A stretch of 64,000 bases of DNA from Liolophura sinensis. Lineage: Eukaryota > Mollusca > Polyplacophora > Chitonida > Chitonidae. The first letter of the stretch is position 1, and each line of letters begins with the position of its first letter. The position numbers were made by a program, and so were the translations under genes. The notes below the pieces were generated by a model that saw only the letters and a list, made by a program, of their open reading frames with translations, had not been told where the DNA came from and made no database searches. Below are positions 1-13,100 of the stretch, in pieces. Location of the stretch: contig NC_088295.1 of NCBI RefSeq assembly GCF_032854445.1, forward strand, positions 91,753,805-91,817,804. Direction: 5' to 3'.

Positions 1-640
1 CCACAGGCTAATTCTCCAGTTGCTTTACGTTCACCTTGTAGATGCTATCTTCCTGTCACTTATTGCACCATGTTGCCACTGGCTAATTCTCCAGTTGCTT
101 TACGTTCACCTTGTAGATGCTATCTTTCTGTCACTTATTGCAGCATGTTGCCACTGGCTAATTCTCCAGTTGCTTTACGTTCAACTTGTAGATGCTATCT
201 TCCTGTCACTTATTGCACCATGTTGCCACTGGCTAATTCTCCAGTTGCTTTACGTTCACCTTGTAGATGCTATCTTCCTGTCACTTATTGCACCATGTTG
301 CCACTGGCTAATTCTCCAGTTGCTTTACGTTCACCTTGTAGATGCTATCTTTCTGTCACTTATTGCAGCATGTTGCCACAGGCTAATTCTCCAGTTGCTT
401 TACGTTCAACTTGTAGATGCTGTCTTCCTATCACTTATTGCACCATATTGCCACTGGCTACTTCTCCAGTTGCTTTACGTTCACCTTGTAGATGCTATCT
501 TCCTGTTACTTATTGCAACATGTTGCACAAGCTAATTCTCCAGTTGCTTTACATTCAACTTGTAGATACTGTCTTCCTGCGACTTTTTGCAGCATGTGGC
601 TACAATTCTTCAGCTGCTTCCTCTTCACCTTACTGAGATG
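1..640. repeat. 75-bp tandem array (left edge)
   Basis: About eight copies of a 75-bp unit run in from the left edge and decay after 500. Each unit holds CTAATTCTCCAGTTGC and CCTTGTAGATGCTATC. The period is divisible by three, so two frames stay open for 170-190 codons; these translate to the same 25-residue string and show no family resemblance. No adjoining exon is visible, so whether this array is intronic is unknown. Confidence 0.95.
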
Positions 641-865
641 TGAATATTTTACTTGTCAAGATAAACGCACAGACATTTGGGTTGAAGTTATCAGCTCAAA
701 AGAGGAAGCAGAATCATACTTACGGAAGTTTTAAGAATTTAGTGACAACAATTAAAATAACATGTCTTTTGCATAGGACTCCTCTAGACAATCGATCTGT
801 TGTAACTGGATAGGAACGCGTTTAAACGATTTAGTTGAGGGAAAAGGCCTGCCGACTGCCTTTTG

Positions 866-968
866 CTGTCCTATATTTATTTTTTTTATTTGATTATTGA
901 TTAACGCCATATACTCAAGAAATTTTCTCTCATATATCCTCCGGCAATCAGTTTCATGGATGGAGGAA
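866..968 (-). mobile_element. Diverged SINE fragment
   Basis: The stretch contains TTTATTTGATT, then ACGCCATATACTCAAGAA, a decayed match to the reverse complement of the 3' part of the full SINE at 60,801-61,071. The tRNA-like head is missing. Confidence 0.4.
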
Positions 969-1439
969 GGTGAATTGTTCGGCGTAACACACTAACCTTT
1001 GATGACAAGTTATTTTACACCCGGATTACATGTATGTGTTATCTCAACGCTTGTAGCCAACCATTACAGTACGTCCTCGGCTCCTTGGAACTTCATCAGC
1101 AATTAGTTTGCTTCGGTAGAGGCAACCCGATAAACCCGTACTCAAATGTTGTATATCTTTGTTTATTTATTTTATTTATATTAATCATTCCTTCCATCTT
1201 TCTCTAGATTTTTTCATTTATATTTCAGCGGTTGAGGTAATTGACGAAGAAATATTTCATGTCAAATTAGGCCTAACTAGCTGGAAAGCACGCGTGTAAA
1301 GCCGCAACTATACATACAGCTGATCACTTCATATACACCTGTAGGCGTATAATTCAAACGTGAGACTTTATTGATAATTTCCATGTTGTGGATCGAACAG
1401 CAGCTGATCCACTGGTATGATCCCTGTTGTGTCAGGGAG

Positions 1440-1772
1440 CTAACCATCACTAAGGGGTTAAGGTGCTTGCTTTTCAATCCCTAGGACGCATGAGGTGGGG
1501 TTCAAACCCGGCCTTGTGTAAGAAATTTGTAGAATCCAGCGTTGATGTCGTGGGATCTAGGTGATCATAAGGTTGACGATGTGGACCACTCGTCCTCCAC
1601 CCATATCGTTGGTATAAGGGGATGGTCCATCAGTATAACTTGGCAAAGGTCTGTGGGTTTCCCCACACATAAAACTGACCGCAGTCTTAAAAGTAACTCA
1701 TTCTTTAGAATGCTTTGTAAGTACAATCCCACATAAACCAGTACATACATTTAAAATAAATGAATAAACATA
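1440..1772 (+). mobile_element. Probable second tRNA-derived SINE family
   Basis: A tRNA-like head has an A-box-like GGGGTTAAGGTGCTTGC and a clear B box, GGTTCAAACCC. An unrelated body of about 250 bp follows, ending in an A-rich AAATAAATGAATAAA tail. The body differs from the common SINE of this window, so this is either another family or a chimera. The boundaries are approximate. Confidence 0.45.
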
Positions 1773-2932
1773 CGTGGACCAAATGAGGAAAAGTTGCAAT
1801 TTAAATCTCCACATGATGAACTTGATCATGGATTGAGTGTATGAGAAATTTTATATACATTTGACGGCCTTGAAACAGGCCTGTTAATTGGCCTTCATCA
1901 CGAAATCATTTACATTATGTGTGATTTTATGGCAAGGATGCGTGGTACAGGGATTATGTGAAAGTGTTTTGCCAACAAAAGTTGTTTCCCCTGTACAGAG
2001 TGACAAACGTGAACAAAACCAGACCCCAAAGCCTATACTCAGCAAAAGCCGATTGGCATATGCATGTTAAAATAAGAACGGCTATTCGATCACTCTGGTA
2101 GACATGTCACGTGTTTTCTATAAAACACCAATGTTTTGGAGAAAACGTTGAAATGATTTACTGCAAAAGGTCGATGTTGTGAAAATGATGCCAGCCTATG
2201 CGTGTATAGTCCCACCATATACATGTAAAACGTTCATGGATAAGACGTCAGCGTTCAAACAAAAACAGCAAGGCGTTTGCACATTAATGTGTGTGTTTTT
2301 ATAAATGCGTCATGAGTCGTTAATATTTGCAGTGTAAGCAATACTGTTTCAGGGAAAGACTAGACGAAATAATGAAAATGGTATGTCTGAAAGCTTTTAA
2401 TACCATAACGGAACGTGGACCAGTTATAACATTTCCATGTGGAAAGATAAATAACTTTTAGACGTCGTGTGAAGTCAGCAATTTCATTCCATTCTGTGTA
2501 CATGCCATGCTTGGGTGTTCAAACGGTAATTAGAAAATAATTAAGCTGACCGATTCTCTTCTTCACATATGCAAGATATATGTATTCCATGTATTGGAAC
2601 GTCCATTTTGGTTGACGGCTGGTATACGAATGTCTGTTTTGACGCTTAGACTCTGTCTCTGAACGCCTGTTTTGGTTGATGTCTATACGAATATCTCTTT
2701 TGACGCCTAGATTTGTTCCGTGGATAAGAAATAAACATGCTGATGTAATGTCAAACACTGAATATCACACTCTGTGCTTACATTTGTAATGTCACTTTGT
2801 AGTATGAAGGCCTCCTGCAAACAGGACTATTGTGTCTTTACTGAGCATTATTCCACAAGGCAAGTCGCCGTTCTGGCCACATTCTGTCCCGGGCAGTATC
2901 CATCACGAACACGCTGACATGTTGAGCGGTAT

Positions 2933-3052
2933 TGCAGCACTGAAGAATACACGTATTTCACTTATTCGACGATGGTCAGCATTATAATGGGAGGAAACGA
3001 GACAGAGCCCGAAAAAAACTCACGACCTTCCCAGACATGACCAGAGACGATT
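2933..3052 (-). mobile_element. SINE fragment
   Basis: The sequence follows the reverse complement of the common SINE: AAGAATACACGTATTTCAC, then CAGCATTATAATGGGAGGAA, then a decayed AACTCACGACC block. It is 5'-truncated relative to the 60,801 copy and strongly diverged. Confidence 0.6.
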
Positions 3053-3799
3053 GTCAGTGAAGTTAGAGATTCCATACTATTGCATGCTTACGTGAACATA
3101 GGCATAATAATGCTGACTGGCTGACATACCTTGCTCCACAACAGAGTAAGCTTATGTGCAGCTTTCCTTCATATGTTTGAGTTCCAAGGATAACTCTTTG
3201 CAATCATACGCCACAGGTGGCAATACAAATGGTACCCCACAGCTAGCACTAATCCGTTATTATTGACCACTAATTAGTCTTTTGCACCCACACTTTCAGT
3301 TCACACAGCATGCAGAGCTTTTAGCTGCGTAGTCAAAACCCTTTGTCCTAACCCTGGCTTACCGTAGGCGCATGTACATCTTCTTAAAAACTGTACCGGT
3401 ATATGATGGCACTCTGAGAGCGCAGTTCATCTACAAAATGTACAAATACACCTTCATGTACTACGCTGACAAAGAGACAAAAATAAATCGCAACCAAACT
3501 GTAATGGACGGATACTTGTGACCAGCACAAGTTTTGCACAAAGTTTTATCAAAATTCGTGCATATAACGTTTTCCGTAAATTTGATTACTTAGAGTCAGA
3601 CATCTTTTACTGTAGCAATCGTGAAGAATCGTTTGAAATTCCCGAATCTCTATTAAAATGGATCAGCACCAAATATAATGGGTCGCCAAGGCCAAGCTGT
3701 GCACAAAGTGTTATGAAAATATTCCTTCATAATTTCCTTACGACGCCTGGTAATGGTAAAGAATCTATATCCGGATCACCATCAAGCTGTAAAGTACAT

Positions 3800-3887
3800 A
3801 TAATAGAATGACGAAAGTTATGGGAGCTGTAAATTTCCATGTAATAATAGAATGACGAAAGTTATGGGAGCTGTAAATTTCCATGTA
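3800..3887. repeat. 44-bp tandem duplication
   Basis: Two head-to-tail and nearly identical copies of a 44-bp unit starting ATAATAGAATGACGAAAG lie at 3,800-3,843 and 3,844-3,887. The low divergence suggests a recent duplication. Confidence 0.85.
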
Positions 3888-4132
3888 AGTGTTGTCTTTT
3901 GTGGGCAGGTACTTAAAGGTACGATGAAACCCAGACACTAACAGTATTCCAAATACGGCAATATCATATACACAATTTGTATGATTTGTCCGTCGATCCT
4001 GTATATGCAGGGTACGCCTAATCAAATCTTCTAATATCTACAAATAGGACATTTACTTCTTCTGATATTGTGTATAGGCAGGCGAGATTAATAAACTGTA
4101 CATTTTTTCCCTTCGTACATGTACGTTGGAAA

Positions 4133-4292
4133 TGTCGGCCAGCAACCCACGGACTGTTGTGGGTTTCCTCCAAGCTGTGCCCGGTTTCTTCCCACTGTAT
4201 GCCTAATGATGTCCGCCGTCGTACATATATACGCCTAAAGTGAAATATATTCTTGAGTACGGAGTAAAAGTCCAATCAAATAAATAAATACA
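4133..4292 (+). mobile_element. SINE 3' part
   Basis: TGTGGGTTTCCTCC, GTGCCCGGTTTCTTCCCAC, TGAAATATATTCTTGAGTAC and the AATCAAATAAATAAATA tail match the distal two thirds of the 60,801 SINE. The tRNA-like head is absent. Confidence 0.75.
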
Positions 4293-4499
4293 CTTATTTT
4301 TTCCCTTGACTTGAAGAATTTTTTGTGTACGTCCTATATGTTTTTTTGTGTGTCAGTTATATATATGAATCATTTGACAGATTATATCACATTGATAGCA
4401 TACGCCACATGTAGGCCTAGTGTATACATGTCCACTTCATATGTACATGTAGGTCCATGGGATATGTGCACCAAGACCTATATGGCAGAGATTGCATCG

Positions 4500-4748
4500 T
4501 AGTAGAGCGAAGAGACGCAGTGACGTCGAAGCTGAGCTGATTAGCATTGCTCCTCTGGGATGATTCAGTGTTCAGCCTGTAGAAACCACTTCCCTAGTTT
4601 TAGCATCATCCGATGCCAGGCCGGTCTCAATCGATTGGACCCCGACAAGTCGCCATCTTGAATGTTTTGACATATCGGGTTTTGTGTGTTGGGACGGCTA
4701 AACACTGGGCACACGCTGACACATCTCGCCGGCGATGTCGATTTTCAG
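4500..4748 (+). promoter_or_regulatory. Candidate dixin promoter and 5' non-coding exon
   Basis: This segment is richer in GC and CpG than its surroundings. It carries TGACGTCG (CRE-like, 4,521), an inverted CCAAT (GATTGG, about 4,632) and CGCCATCTTGAA (4,651), one base from the YY1 consensus when read on the minus strand. A donor-like ATTTTCAG|GTAATG closes it at 4,748. It lies 2.3 kb upstream of the first recognised coding exon. Promoter and exon are both inferred; 5' transcript ends would settle them. Confidence 0.3.
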
Positions 4749-4859
4749 GTAATGTGTTAGGATCATTTCATATTGTGGATCAGCAGCACTGCAACACCAG
4801 TTATCAATAGTCTATAAGTCAATAAGAATAATAATATGCCAGACTCTCAGCAATATATG

Positions 4860-6920
4860 TACGTGTGATGGCAACAACAACAACACCATGTGAAACTTCC
4901 CCGACACTTGCTGTGATGAGCGTGCAGACATCAACAGCTAACTGTGGCTGTCCGAAGTTTGCTTTCTCAATCTCTTTGCTTTCATTATTCTAGCCCAAAT
5001 ATTTAAGGTGTGATCTTTGTGATGTCATCGTGTTTGTGGATGTGACTAGCTGTTTACCGATCATGCTGCCGACAGCTGGGCCATGCAGATCGCTGGGACT
5101 GTCTGGGACGCTTTGCGAGGTCGCTAGCTGTATTTTAATTACTGGCATGAAGTAATAGGTAGGTCTGTATCTTTGTAGGACAGTGGTTACGATTGATTAT
5201 CAGTAGATGCACAGACAGAGGTGTGTAAATTTAAGGTGAACCTCAACCGTGACCACTGGAGTAGGTGATCAATGTGATAAAGATAGCTGTTCACTGGTCA
5301 ACCAGTAGTGAACATGAAGATGTATCACTACCTTAGTTTTGTGAGCCGGTTGCAGCTCCTTAGTGTAGCGTTTATAGGGAGATAAGTGTCAACAGGATGG
5401 GAAAAGAGCATGAAATTGAGCTTCTGATCTCATACTCTACATCTGGGCTAATTGTTGCTTTTGATTGGATAGACATGTTTAAAAAAAATGAGCTTCTTTA
5501 GCAATTGGGCACTCAGGTGTGAAATGAGTTGCCATTGATCATGTCAGATGTGCAGTGTTTGCATCAGTGACCTACAGGTAGCATATACAGATCTATCTGG
5601 CTCATCCAATTGCGCAAGTGTATGTTTAATGTATAAGCTTACATATACATTAATGCATGGGTATGCATGTGATAAGTACCAGTATTGTGCTTGACTACAG
5701 GTGTTGCCAGGCCTAGCTCTGGTCTTATGCGACATCAAATGTCCAGTGAGTATAGTCAGATCTCTTTGTGCTAATCCAACTTGTGTACTTCTGAGACCGG
5801 TGCTGTAGTGCCTTCTATGAAGTGAGTGTCACAGTTACCATGCAGCCTCATTGTAGTATACATGTATACATGTGTGCATTAATGGGATTTTTATCCATGT
5901 GAATATTTGAAATGAGAGTTGGGGTGTAAGACATCCAGGTATAAGGGTAACCTGAAGGTCCTATAATGGTGTATTGCACTGTGCATATGGGCATCCAGCA
6001 CAAGTGAAAGACCAGGTGCTGTGATACTACAGGATATGTCCATACCTGTTCAAGTCATATCAATAGCATTCAATGTTTATCTCCTGTCTTTATTACTGGA
6101 CAAAAGGAGTGGCTTCGCCCAAGTGACCTAGTTTAGGAGAAACAATGTCTCGGCCCTATTTTTTCAAATCTTATTTTGAAATTTGGTATCATATCTGAAG
6201 ATATTTTACATGAAGGCATGTACATTTATATATGTGTCCTTGGGTATTTGTGTACATAAGTAACGCTGTACCATCAGAGAAGAATCAAGCTGTACATGAT
6301 TAAATTCCTCAAAACCCATTGCATGTGATCTTGCTATAAATTCTTGAGTTAGTCCAGGCTTTTATACGAGCAGATTTTCATTGCTAAGCAGAATATGTTA
6401 ACAGTAAGATTACTTGTTGGCCAGTGTATTTAAGCTTGACTCAGGGTTAGGAGATGATGCCAAGAGAGGATGACTGATTTCTCTGTTCTAACTTCAGGCT
6501 GACCTCAGCCTCTGTACTGGATGCAGCCTGTTGTGATTGTGAGACTGACAGCTGTCTTCCATGCCATCCTGGCATCCAGTTTACTGTGTTATAATTTTCA
6601 CTACAGATACAGTACATGTAGACTGTACCAGCTTCTCTTACCAGTACTATTATCAGGAAGGCAAATCTCAGTTTTTGGGAACACTCATGTTAGTGATGCC
6701 AAGCTGTGAGAGGACACCACCAATACAGGGCCTCAGGAACAACAAAAAAAGTGTCAACAAAGCGTACACGTGATACAGAAGTTGATTCCAAAAGGAGGAC
6801 ATCTCTGGGCCGTCTTCAGTGGAGCACATCAGTTGTGACATACATCTGACAGGGCAGGGACTATTTTCTGTTGCAGCACTGAAGATAAAAAAAGTGGTGA
6901 AAGTGTTACCAGTGGACAAT
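4860..6920. other. Non-coding stretch upstream of dixin coding exons
   Basis: I see no repeat array and no SINE here. Short open frames near 6,520-6,900 show no family resemblance. If 4,500-4,748 is the first exon, this is 5' intron. Confidence 0.45.
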
Positions 6921-7054
6921 GATACATGTGGCTTTGGGAGAAATATTACTGTGGGTCAGTGAAAATAACAAGTGCTTATCCCTTCCCCTTGAGCAGTCAG
7001 TCTACACCACCAGGGACCATTGATTATTCCCGTCCTGGCGGAGCAGCAGTGAGG

Positions 7055-7138
7055 ATGGAGTATGACCCAATCAAGTCCCCAGACTCGTCCATGGACAGCT
7101 CCATGGAGGGCATGTCTCATTCCTGGGTGGAGTGGACA
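7055..7138 (+). CDS. DIXDC1: Dixin coding exon 1 (N-terminus)
   Basis: Encodes a Ser/Asp-rich N-terminus ([15 protein letters not shown]) ending WVEWT, with donor ACA|GTAAGT, phase 0. The frame is open back to 6,923, and an acceptor-like pyrimidine tract with GAGCAG ends at 6,996, so the exon probably begins near 6,997-7,001 or further upstream. The calponin-homology domain starts in the next exon. Confidence 0.65.
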
Positions 7139-10100
7139 GTAAGTTAAAACTTCCATCAGTAGCTACTTTCATTTATACCTTTCCCATTGCATGCGTTACC
7201 GTGTAGTGTACTCAGACCGTTTGTGTACACGAATGATACATTTATGTACACGTGGTATGATCATGTGAAAACAATTCATATACATATATATATATGTGAT
7301 ATGATAACGTGATAAACAATTCATATACATACATGTATGTGATATGATTATGTGAGAAACAGTTCATATATATACATCTATGTGATATGATTACGTGAGA
7401 AACAATTCATATACATACATGTATGTGATATGATTATGTGAGAAACAGTTCATATATATACATGTATGTGATATGATTATGTGAGAAACAATTCATATAT
7501 ATACATGTATGTGACATGATTACGTGAGAAACAATGCATTTACATACATGTTCATGTATAAAAAAGGATCATTGTACTAAATTGCATGTACACGGAACTA
7601 TTTTTTTCTCACACAGATGACTACGTCTATCCTACGACATGAAAATTTTCATTCTGCACAAATAGGCAGATCACTGTTATGTTTCAGTGTTAAAAACTCA
7701 TTTTAAGTCTCTACTTGTGGTTACCGTCTTGACAAATGGTAAACGATGTACAACTCCTACTGTTATTTCTTATATGTGACTTACATTTTTTATTGAGTCA
7801 TTAATTAAATGGGTGAGGCGTGGGATCTCTGGGGTATGGTGACGGAAGTGGGATCCGTCTGGTATCGTGATGGAAGTGGAGTGAACTTTGTTATTCCCTT
7901 CTTTATAGTTTGAGTGTATCACTTCTCCCATAACCTGGTCAGATCACATTAAATGGTGTGGCAAACAGACATCTCTAAACATTGGATAACTTGAGTTAAG
8001 AAAATGTTCTGGAATGATCAATGAAATTTGTGTTGAATGATCTACCACTGGGCCTTAAGTTACCAGTACCTTTTGCCCGACATGATATTTTCCTCCCAAA
8101 ACTCACCATTTCTCTTTGATCTTACAAGAAAATTTCATATTTATTGGACTTGGTAGGCATTCCTGTTGCCTGTCCATCATAGCTTGCAGCCCTGTTAGTT
8201 TATCCAGGGCTGTCCCTCACTGCAGCCTGTCACCTGACCTAATACGCAGTACAACAAGCCAATTGGATGAGCAAACAAAGCCCGCAAGATCTAACACCTT
8301 CCTCACATTTGTGACATTGGTTGAGCTGGACCTTGCTTGAAAGTGGGCTTGGCCTAGACTTATTTGCATTTTTCACATTGTTTGTTTGTTTGTTTGTTTT
8401 CACATCCTCCTTCTAGTGGCGTAAGCCCAGCTTGAAGTTCTGTGGTATGTGATATAAAATATGGTGGAAGTGGGGGCTTACTGGACTACAAGAAGCATGT
8501 CACTTAACAGTATTAAATACAGAGTACATGTAATTCAAATTAGGTTGTCCCAAATTTTTTCTAAAGGTGTTGTTACTGATACATGTCAGTTTCAAACACT
8601 TTAGTGAAGAATGGATGAATCAGTATACCTTTACGCCACTTCCTTAATGTTTCAGCCATGCTGTATCGAGCATAAGTGAAGAAAATGATCAAATATTCTG
8701 TTGTTTTTTTGTGCTCAGAGTTATCGCTTCAGCTAGATCTAAGATCTGTTTCATAAATCCCAGCTTAGCTCTCAGAAATACATATATCTGTACTCTTGCA
8801 TTACCTTACCTGGAACTTGGTCTGTTTGAGTGTTCTGTCCTCAACATGTCAATGCTGTGCTACAAAAGATGTTTCCTTTAATCCAAAAGTAATTTTGACT
8901 TAATATAATCTAGTTATACGGGAATAATAAAGACTATAATATCATACTTTAATAACACAAATATACCTGGTGCGTTGCCAGAAAGCCAAACATGGCTAAC
9001 AGTCATTTTCGATTCAAGTCGTCTGCATTTGACATCGTGCAGAAGAAAGACGCTTGGATTGATACAAAAAAAATGTAGATCATTAAAATTGTGATTGATA
9101 ACTTACTCAAAAACCTTAACATGTCATATTTGTTTTAATGTAATCATCAATAGGAACTATTTGCAACTTTTGTGAAAAAAGAAGATTATCTTGATTTCGT
9201 AAAGAATAGCCTAGTCCTAGTAATGGAGTCACATGATTCGAAAATGGTGGTTCGCAGAGTTCATATGCTGTTCATGTGGCTCTTACATTTGTCTGAATTG
9301 CGATATTATGGTTTTTAGAATTCCTTCATCATGAGGTGATATGAATTTGGAATTACTTCAGTTTATTAATTTTGATTGTTGTTTTACGCCATACTCAAGA
9401 ATATTTCACTTAAATGACGGCAGCCAGCATTATGGTGGGAGGAAACTGGGCACAGCCCGGAGGAAACTCACGACCATCCACAGGTTGCTGGAAGACCTTC
9501 CCACTTATGGCCACAGGGAATTACTTCAAGGAACTTATTTTTGTAGCGCACAGTACAGTTGACATTTTGAATACACCGTAGGCAACAGAACCAAGTTCCA
9601 GGTTAGTGAAGGTAATGACTCCACGTGATTAACGTGGAATCTATGGGAACATGGCCAACCCTTCCCAGATGCTTGATTACAGCCTACATGTATGTACTTA
9701 TTCATTGTAGCCTGTAAGATGGTGTTATGCAGATACTGCTTATGCTGAGGCTTACTGTTCAATTAACATCCAGTGCTATATACAATGTAGTGTACCTGTC
9801 TATGTTAATAACTTCAAGCTCTAAGTACCAAAGATTACACAGCTCCTTTGTGTCCCAACAACACCGTTGTGCTGAGGGAGGTTCTGTGATTGATGTACGA
9901 TTGCATGTTATATTACCATGTTAATTCCCCTTTCAATATTGGCCCTGGATTAAACGTTAAATTTGGTTATAGTATTGTTACCACTACAGAAAACAACACT
10001 TGTCATAATACATGTCTACATATAAGATGGGCAAGGTGTGTCTTGACAAGGAAGTTCTGTTAAAATGCTTCTGACGTACAGACAGTTGCACAGAGTTAAC

Positions 10101-13100
10101 GACGTACAGACAGTTGCACAGAGTTAACGACATATAGACAGTTGCACAACGTTAACACATAGTGTACTGCTGCATCACGTGTACTTTACATACTTACATA
10201 CATGTACTTGGCTCACTGCCATATTTACCTGGTTGGCTTGTGGGTTAGGTGAGGTAAATAAAATGTCTAATCTTACTGTTTCACACCTACATGTGCAGGT
10301 GGAACAAGACATAATGAAATAAACCAGCTCTAAAGCTAATAAAGTGACGGAGTGTAAAGTTACTCACTATCGGTTCATGTACAAGATTATAATGAAGCCA
10401 ATAGGCTCTGTTTGTGTAGTATTTTTATGTGTAATTTCAGGATTTCCTTGAAGTTCTTTCAATGGTGTACGTGTATAATGAGCTCATATACCTGTATAAT
10501 GAGCTGTATACATCACATACCTGTGTAATGAGCTCATATACCTGTATAATGGGCTGTATACATCACATACATGTATAATGAGCTGTATACATCACATACT
10601 CATGTAATGGGCTGTATACATCACATACCTGTATAATGGGCTGTATACATCACATGTGTATAGTGGGCTGTATACATCACATACGTGTATAATGGGCTGT
10701 ATACATCACATATGTGTATAATGATCTGTATACATCACATACGTGTATAATGAGCTGTATACATCACATACTCATGTAATGGGCTGTATACATCACATAC
10801 CTGTATAATGGGCTGTATACATCACATACCTGTATAGTGGGCTGTATACATCACATACCTGTATAATGGGCTGTATACATCACATACCTGTATAATGAGC
10901 AGTGTACATCACATACCTGTATAATGGGGGCCACATACCTGTATAGTGGGCTGTATACATCACATACCTGTATAGTGGGCTGTATACATCACATACCTGT
11001 ATAATGGGCTGTATACATCACATACCTGTATAATGGGCTGTATACATCACATACTTGTATAATGGGCTGTATACATAACATACTTGTATAATGGGCTGTA
11101 TACACATATCTGTATAATGGGCTGTATACATCACATACCTGTATAATGGGCTGTATACATCACATACCTGTATAGTGGGCTGTATACATCACATACCTGT
11201 ATAGTGGGCTGTATACATCACATACCTGTATAGTTGGTTGTATACATCACATACCTGTATAATGAGCTGTGTACATCACATACCTGTATAATGGGGGTCA
11301 CATACCTGTATAGTGGGCTGTATACATCACATACCTGTATAGTGGGCTGTATACATCACATACCTGTATAATGAGCTGTGTACATCGCATACCTGTATAA
11401 TGGGGGTCACATACCTGTATAGTGGGCTGTATACATCACATACCTGTATAATGAGCTGTGCACATCACATACCTGTACTGTTTAAGCTTCATGTCTACTG
11501 ATAAGGTCTGCTTATATGTACATGTAGTTTTCATATGTGTACTTCAAGCACTTGTGCATGTACATGTAAAATTATTCTGTGAATAGTCAGATGGTGATAT
11601 TGCACAAGTATATACATGTACAATCATATTTGTGAAGGATAGTCTTTATACTCACAAGCTTGCAGGGACATTTGGTTTTCTTGTAGTGCATATACACATG
11701 TACATAAAATGACTTGGTCTTTTCTGAGAAACAAGGAATACGACATACCTCTATATTGTTCAATGTTGTTATCAGCAACTGAAATGACTGAACTATGTGA
11801 TGGTCCTAATAGTCTATAATGAAACCTTGTTTAATAATTTTCATACTGCATTTATTAAGTAACAGTCTGTAAACATCGTCACCTATTTATTTTTCTCAGT
11901 CCTTCTCCCATGCCATTGACTGCAAATGTCGCTTTATGAAAATCATATTCATTCATTCATGCATCTGATGTGCACATAATTACCAGTTTACACTAATCCA
12001 AATTAATGTTATGTGCTAGATTTATTTGAGCACAATGTAAAAACATCAATGAAATTTTCAGAAAGCCGAACTGCTCATTTTATTTGTTCAAATTTATCCA
12101 CATCACAAGTATGTAATTTCACAAAACACATACATGTGATAGACGCATATGTACGTTTACCTCTGTTTCACTGATTGGCATTTCTTCCTGCATTACATTT
12201 ACATGTTGGAATTTTTTGTTTGAAATCTTGTCATTATATTTCCTTATTGACCACCCTCATTACATATCTTGTTACATGGCCTTATTGACCACCTTCATTA
12301 TATATCTTGTTACATTACCTTCAGAGACAGCTTCATGCCTACCTAGCCTGGGTCAATTCCCAGCTGAAGAAGAAGCCAGGCACGCGGCTTGTTGAAGATC
12401 TGCGACACGACATGAAGGATGGAGTGGCTCTGATTAACCTGGTGGAGATTGTAGGTGGGTGGTTTGTGACTTTAGTGAAGATGCAGCTTGTGATGATAGT
12501 GACAGGTTCAGCTTTTGATAGTGATAGGTGCAGCTTTTGAGGATAGTGATAGGTGCAGCTTGTAATGATAGTGATAAGCACAGCTTGTGATGATAGTGAT
12601 AGGTGCAGCTTGTGATGATAGTGTTAGGTGCAGCTTGTGATGATAGTGTTAGGTGCAACTTGTGATGATAGTGTTAGGTGCAGCTTGTGATGATAGTGAC
12701 AGGTTCAGCTTGTGGTGATAGGTGCAGCTTGTGATGATAGTGATATGTGCAGTTTGTGATGATAGTGATAGGTGCAGCTTGTGATGATAGTGACAGGTTC
12801 AGCTTGTGATGATAGTGTTAGGTGCAACTTGTGATGATAGTGTTAGGTGCAACTTGTGATGATAGTGATAGGTGCAGCTTGTGATGATAGTGACAGGTTC
12901 AGCTTGTGGTGATAGGTGCAGCTTGTAATGATAGTGATAAGCACAGCTTGTGATGATAGTGATAGGTGCAGCTTGTGATGATAGTGACAGGTTCAGCTTG
13001 TGATGATAGAGTTAGGTGCAACTTGTGATGATAGTGACAGGTTCAGCTTGTGGTGATAGGTGCAGCTTGTGATGATAGTGATAGGTGCGGCTTGTGATCA

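Larger units (their letters stand above)
641..4490. other. Intergenic DNA without a recognised gene
   Basis: Apart from the SINE pieces and a short duplication listed separately, this AT-rich stretch shows no coding exon I can defend. The longest open frame (3,518-3,811, + strand, 97 codons) has no family resemblance and contains an imprecise internal repeat (GCACAAAGTTTTAT versus GCACAAAGTGTTAT), so it is more likely decayed repeat than gene. Confidence 0.6.

Noticed and set aside
1-640. Overlapping 171- and 188-codon frames at the left edge
   Set aside because: Both are read from the same 75-bp array in different frames.
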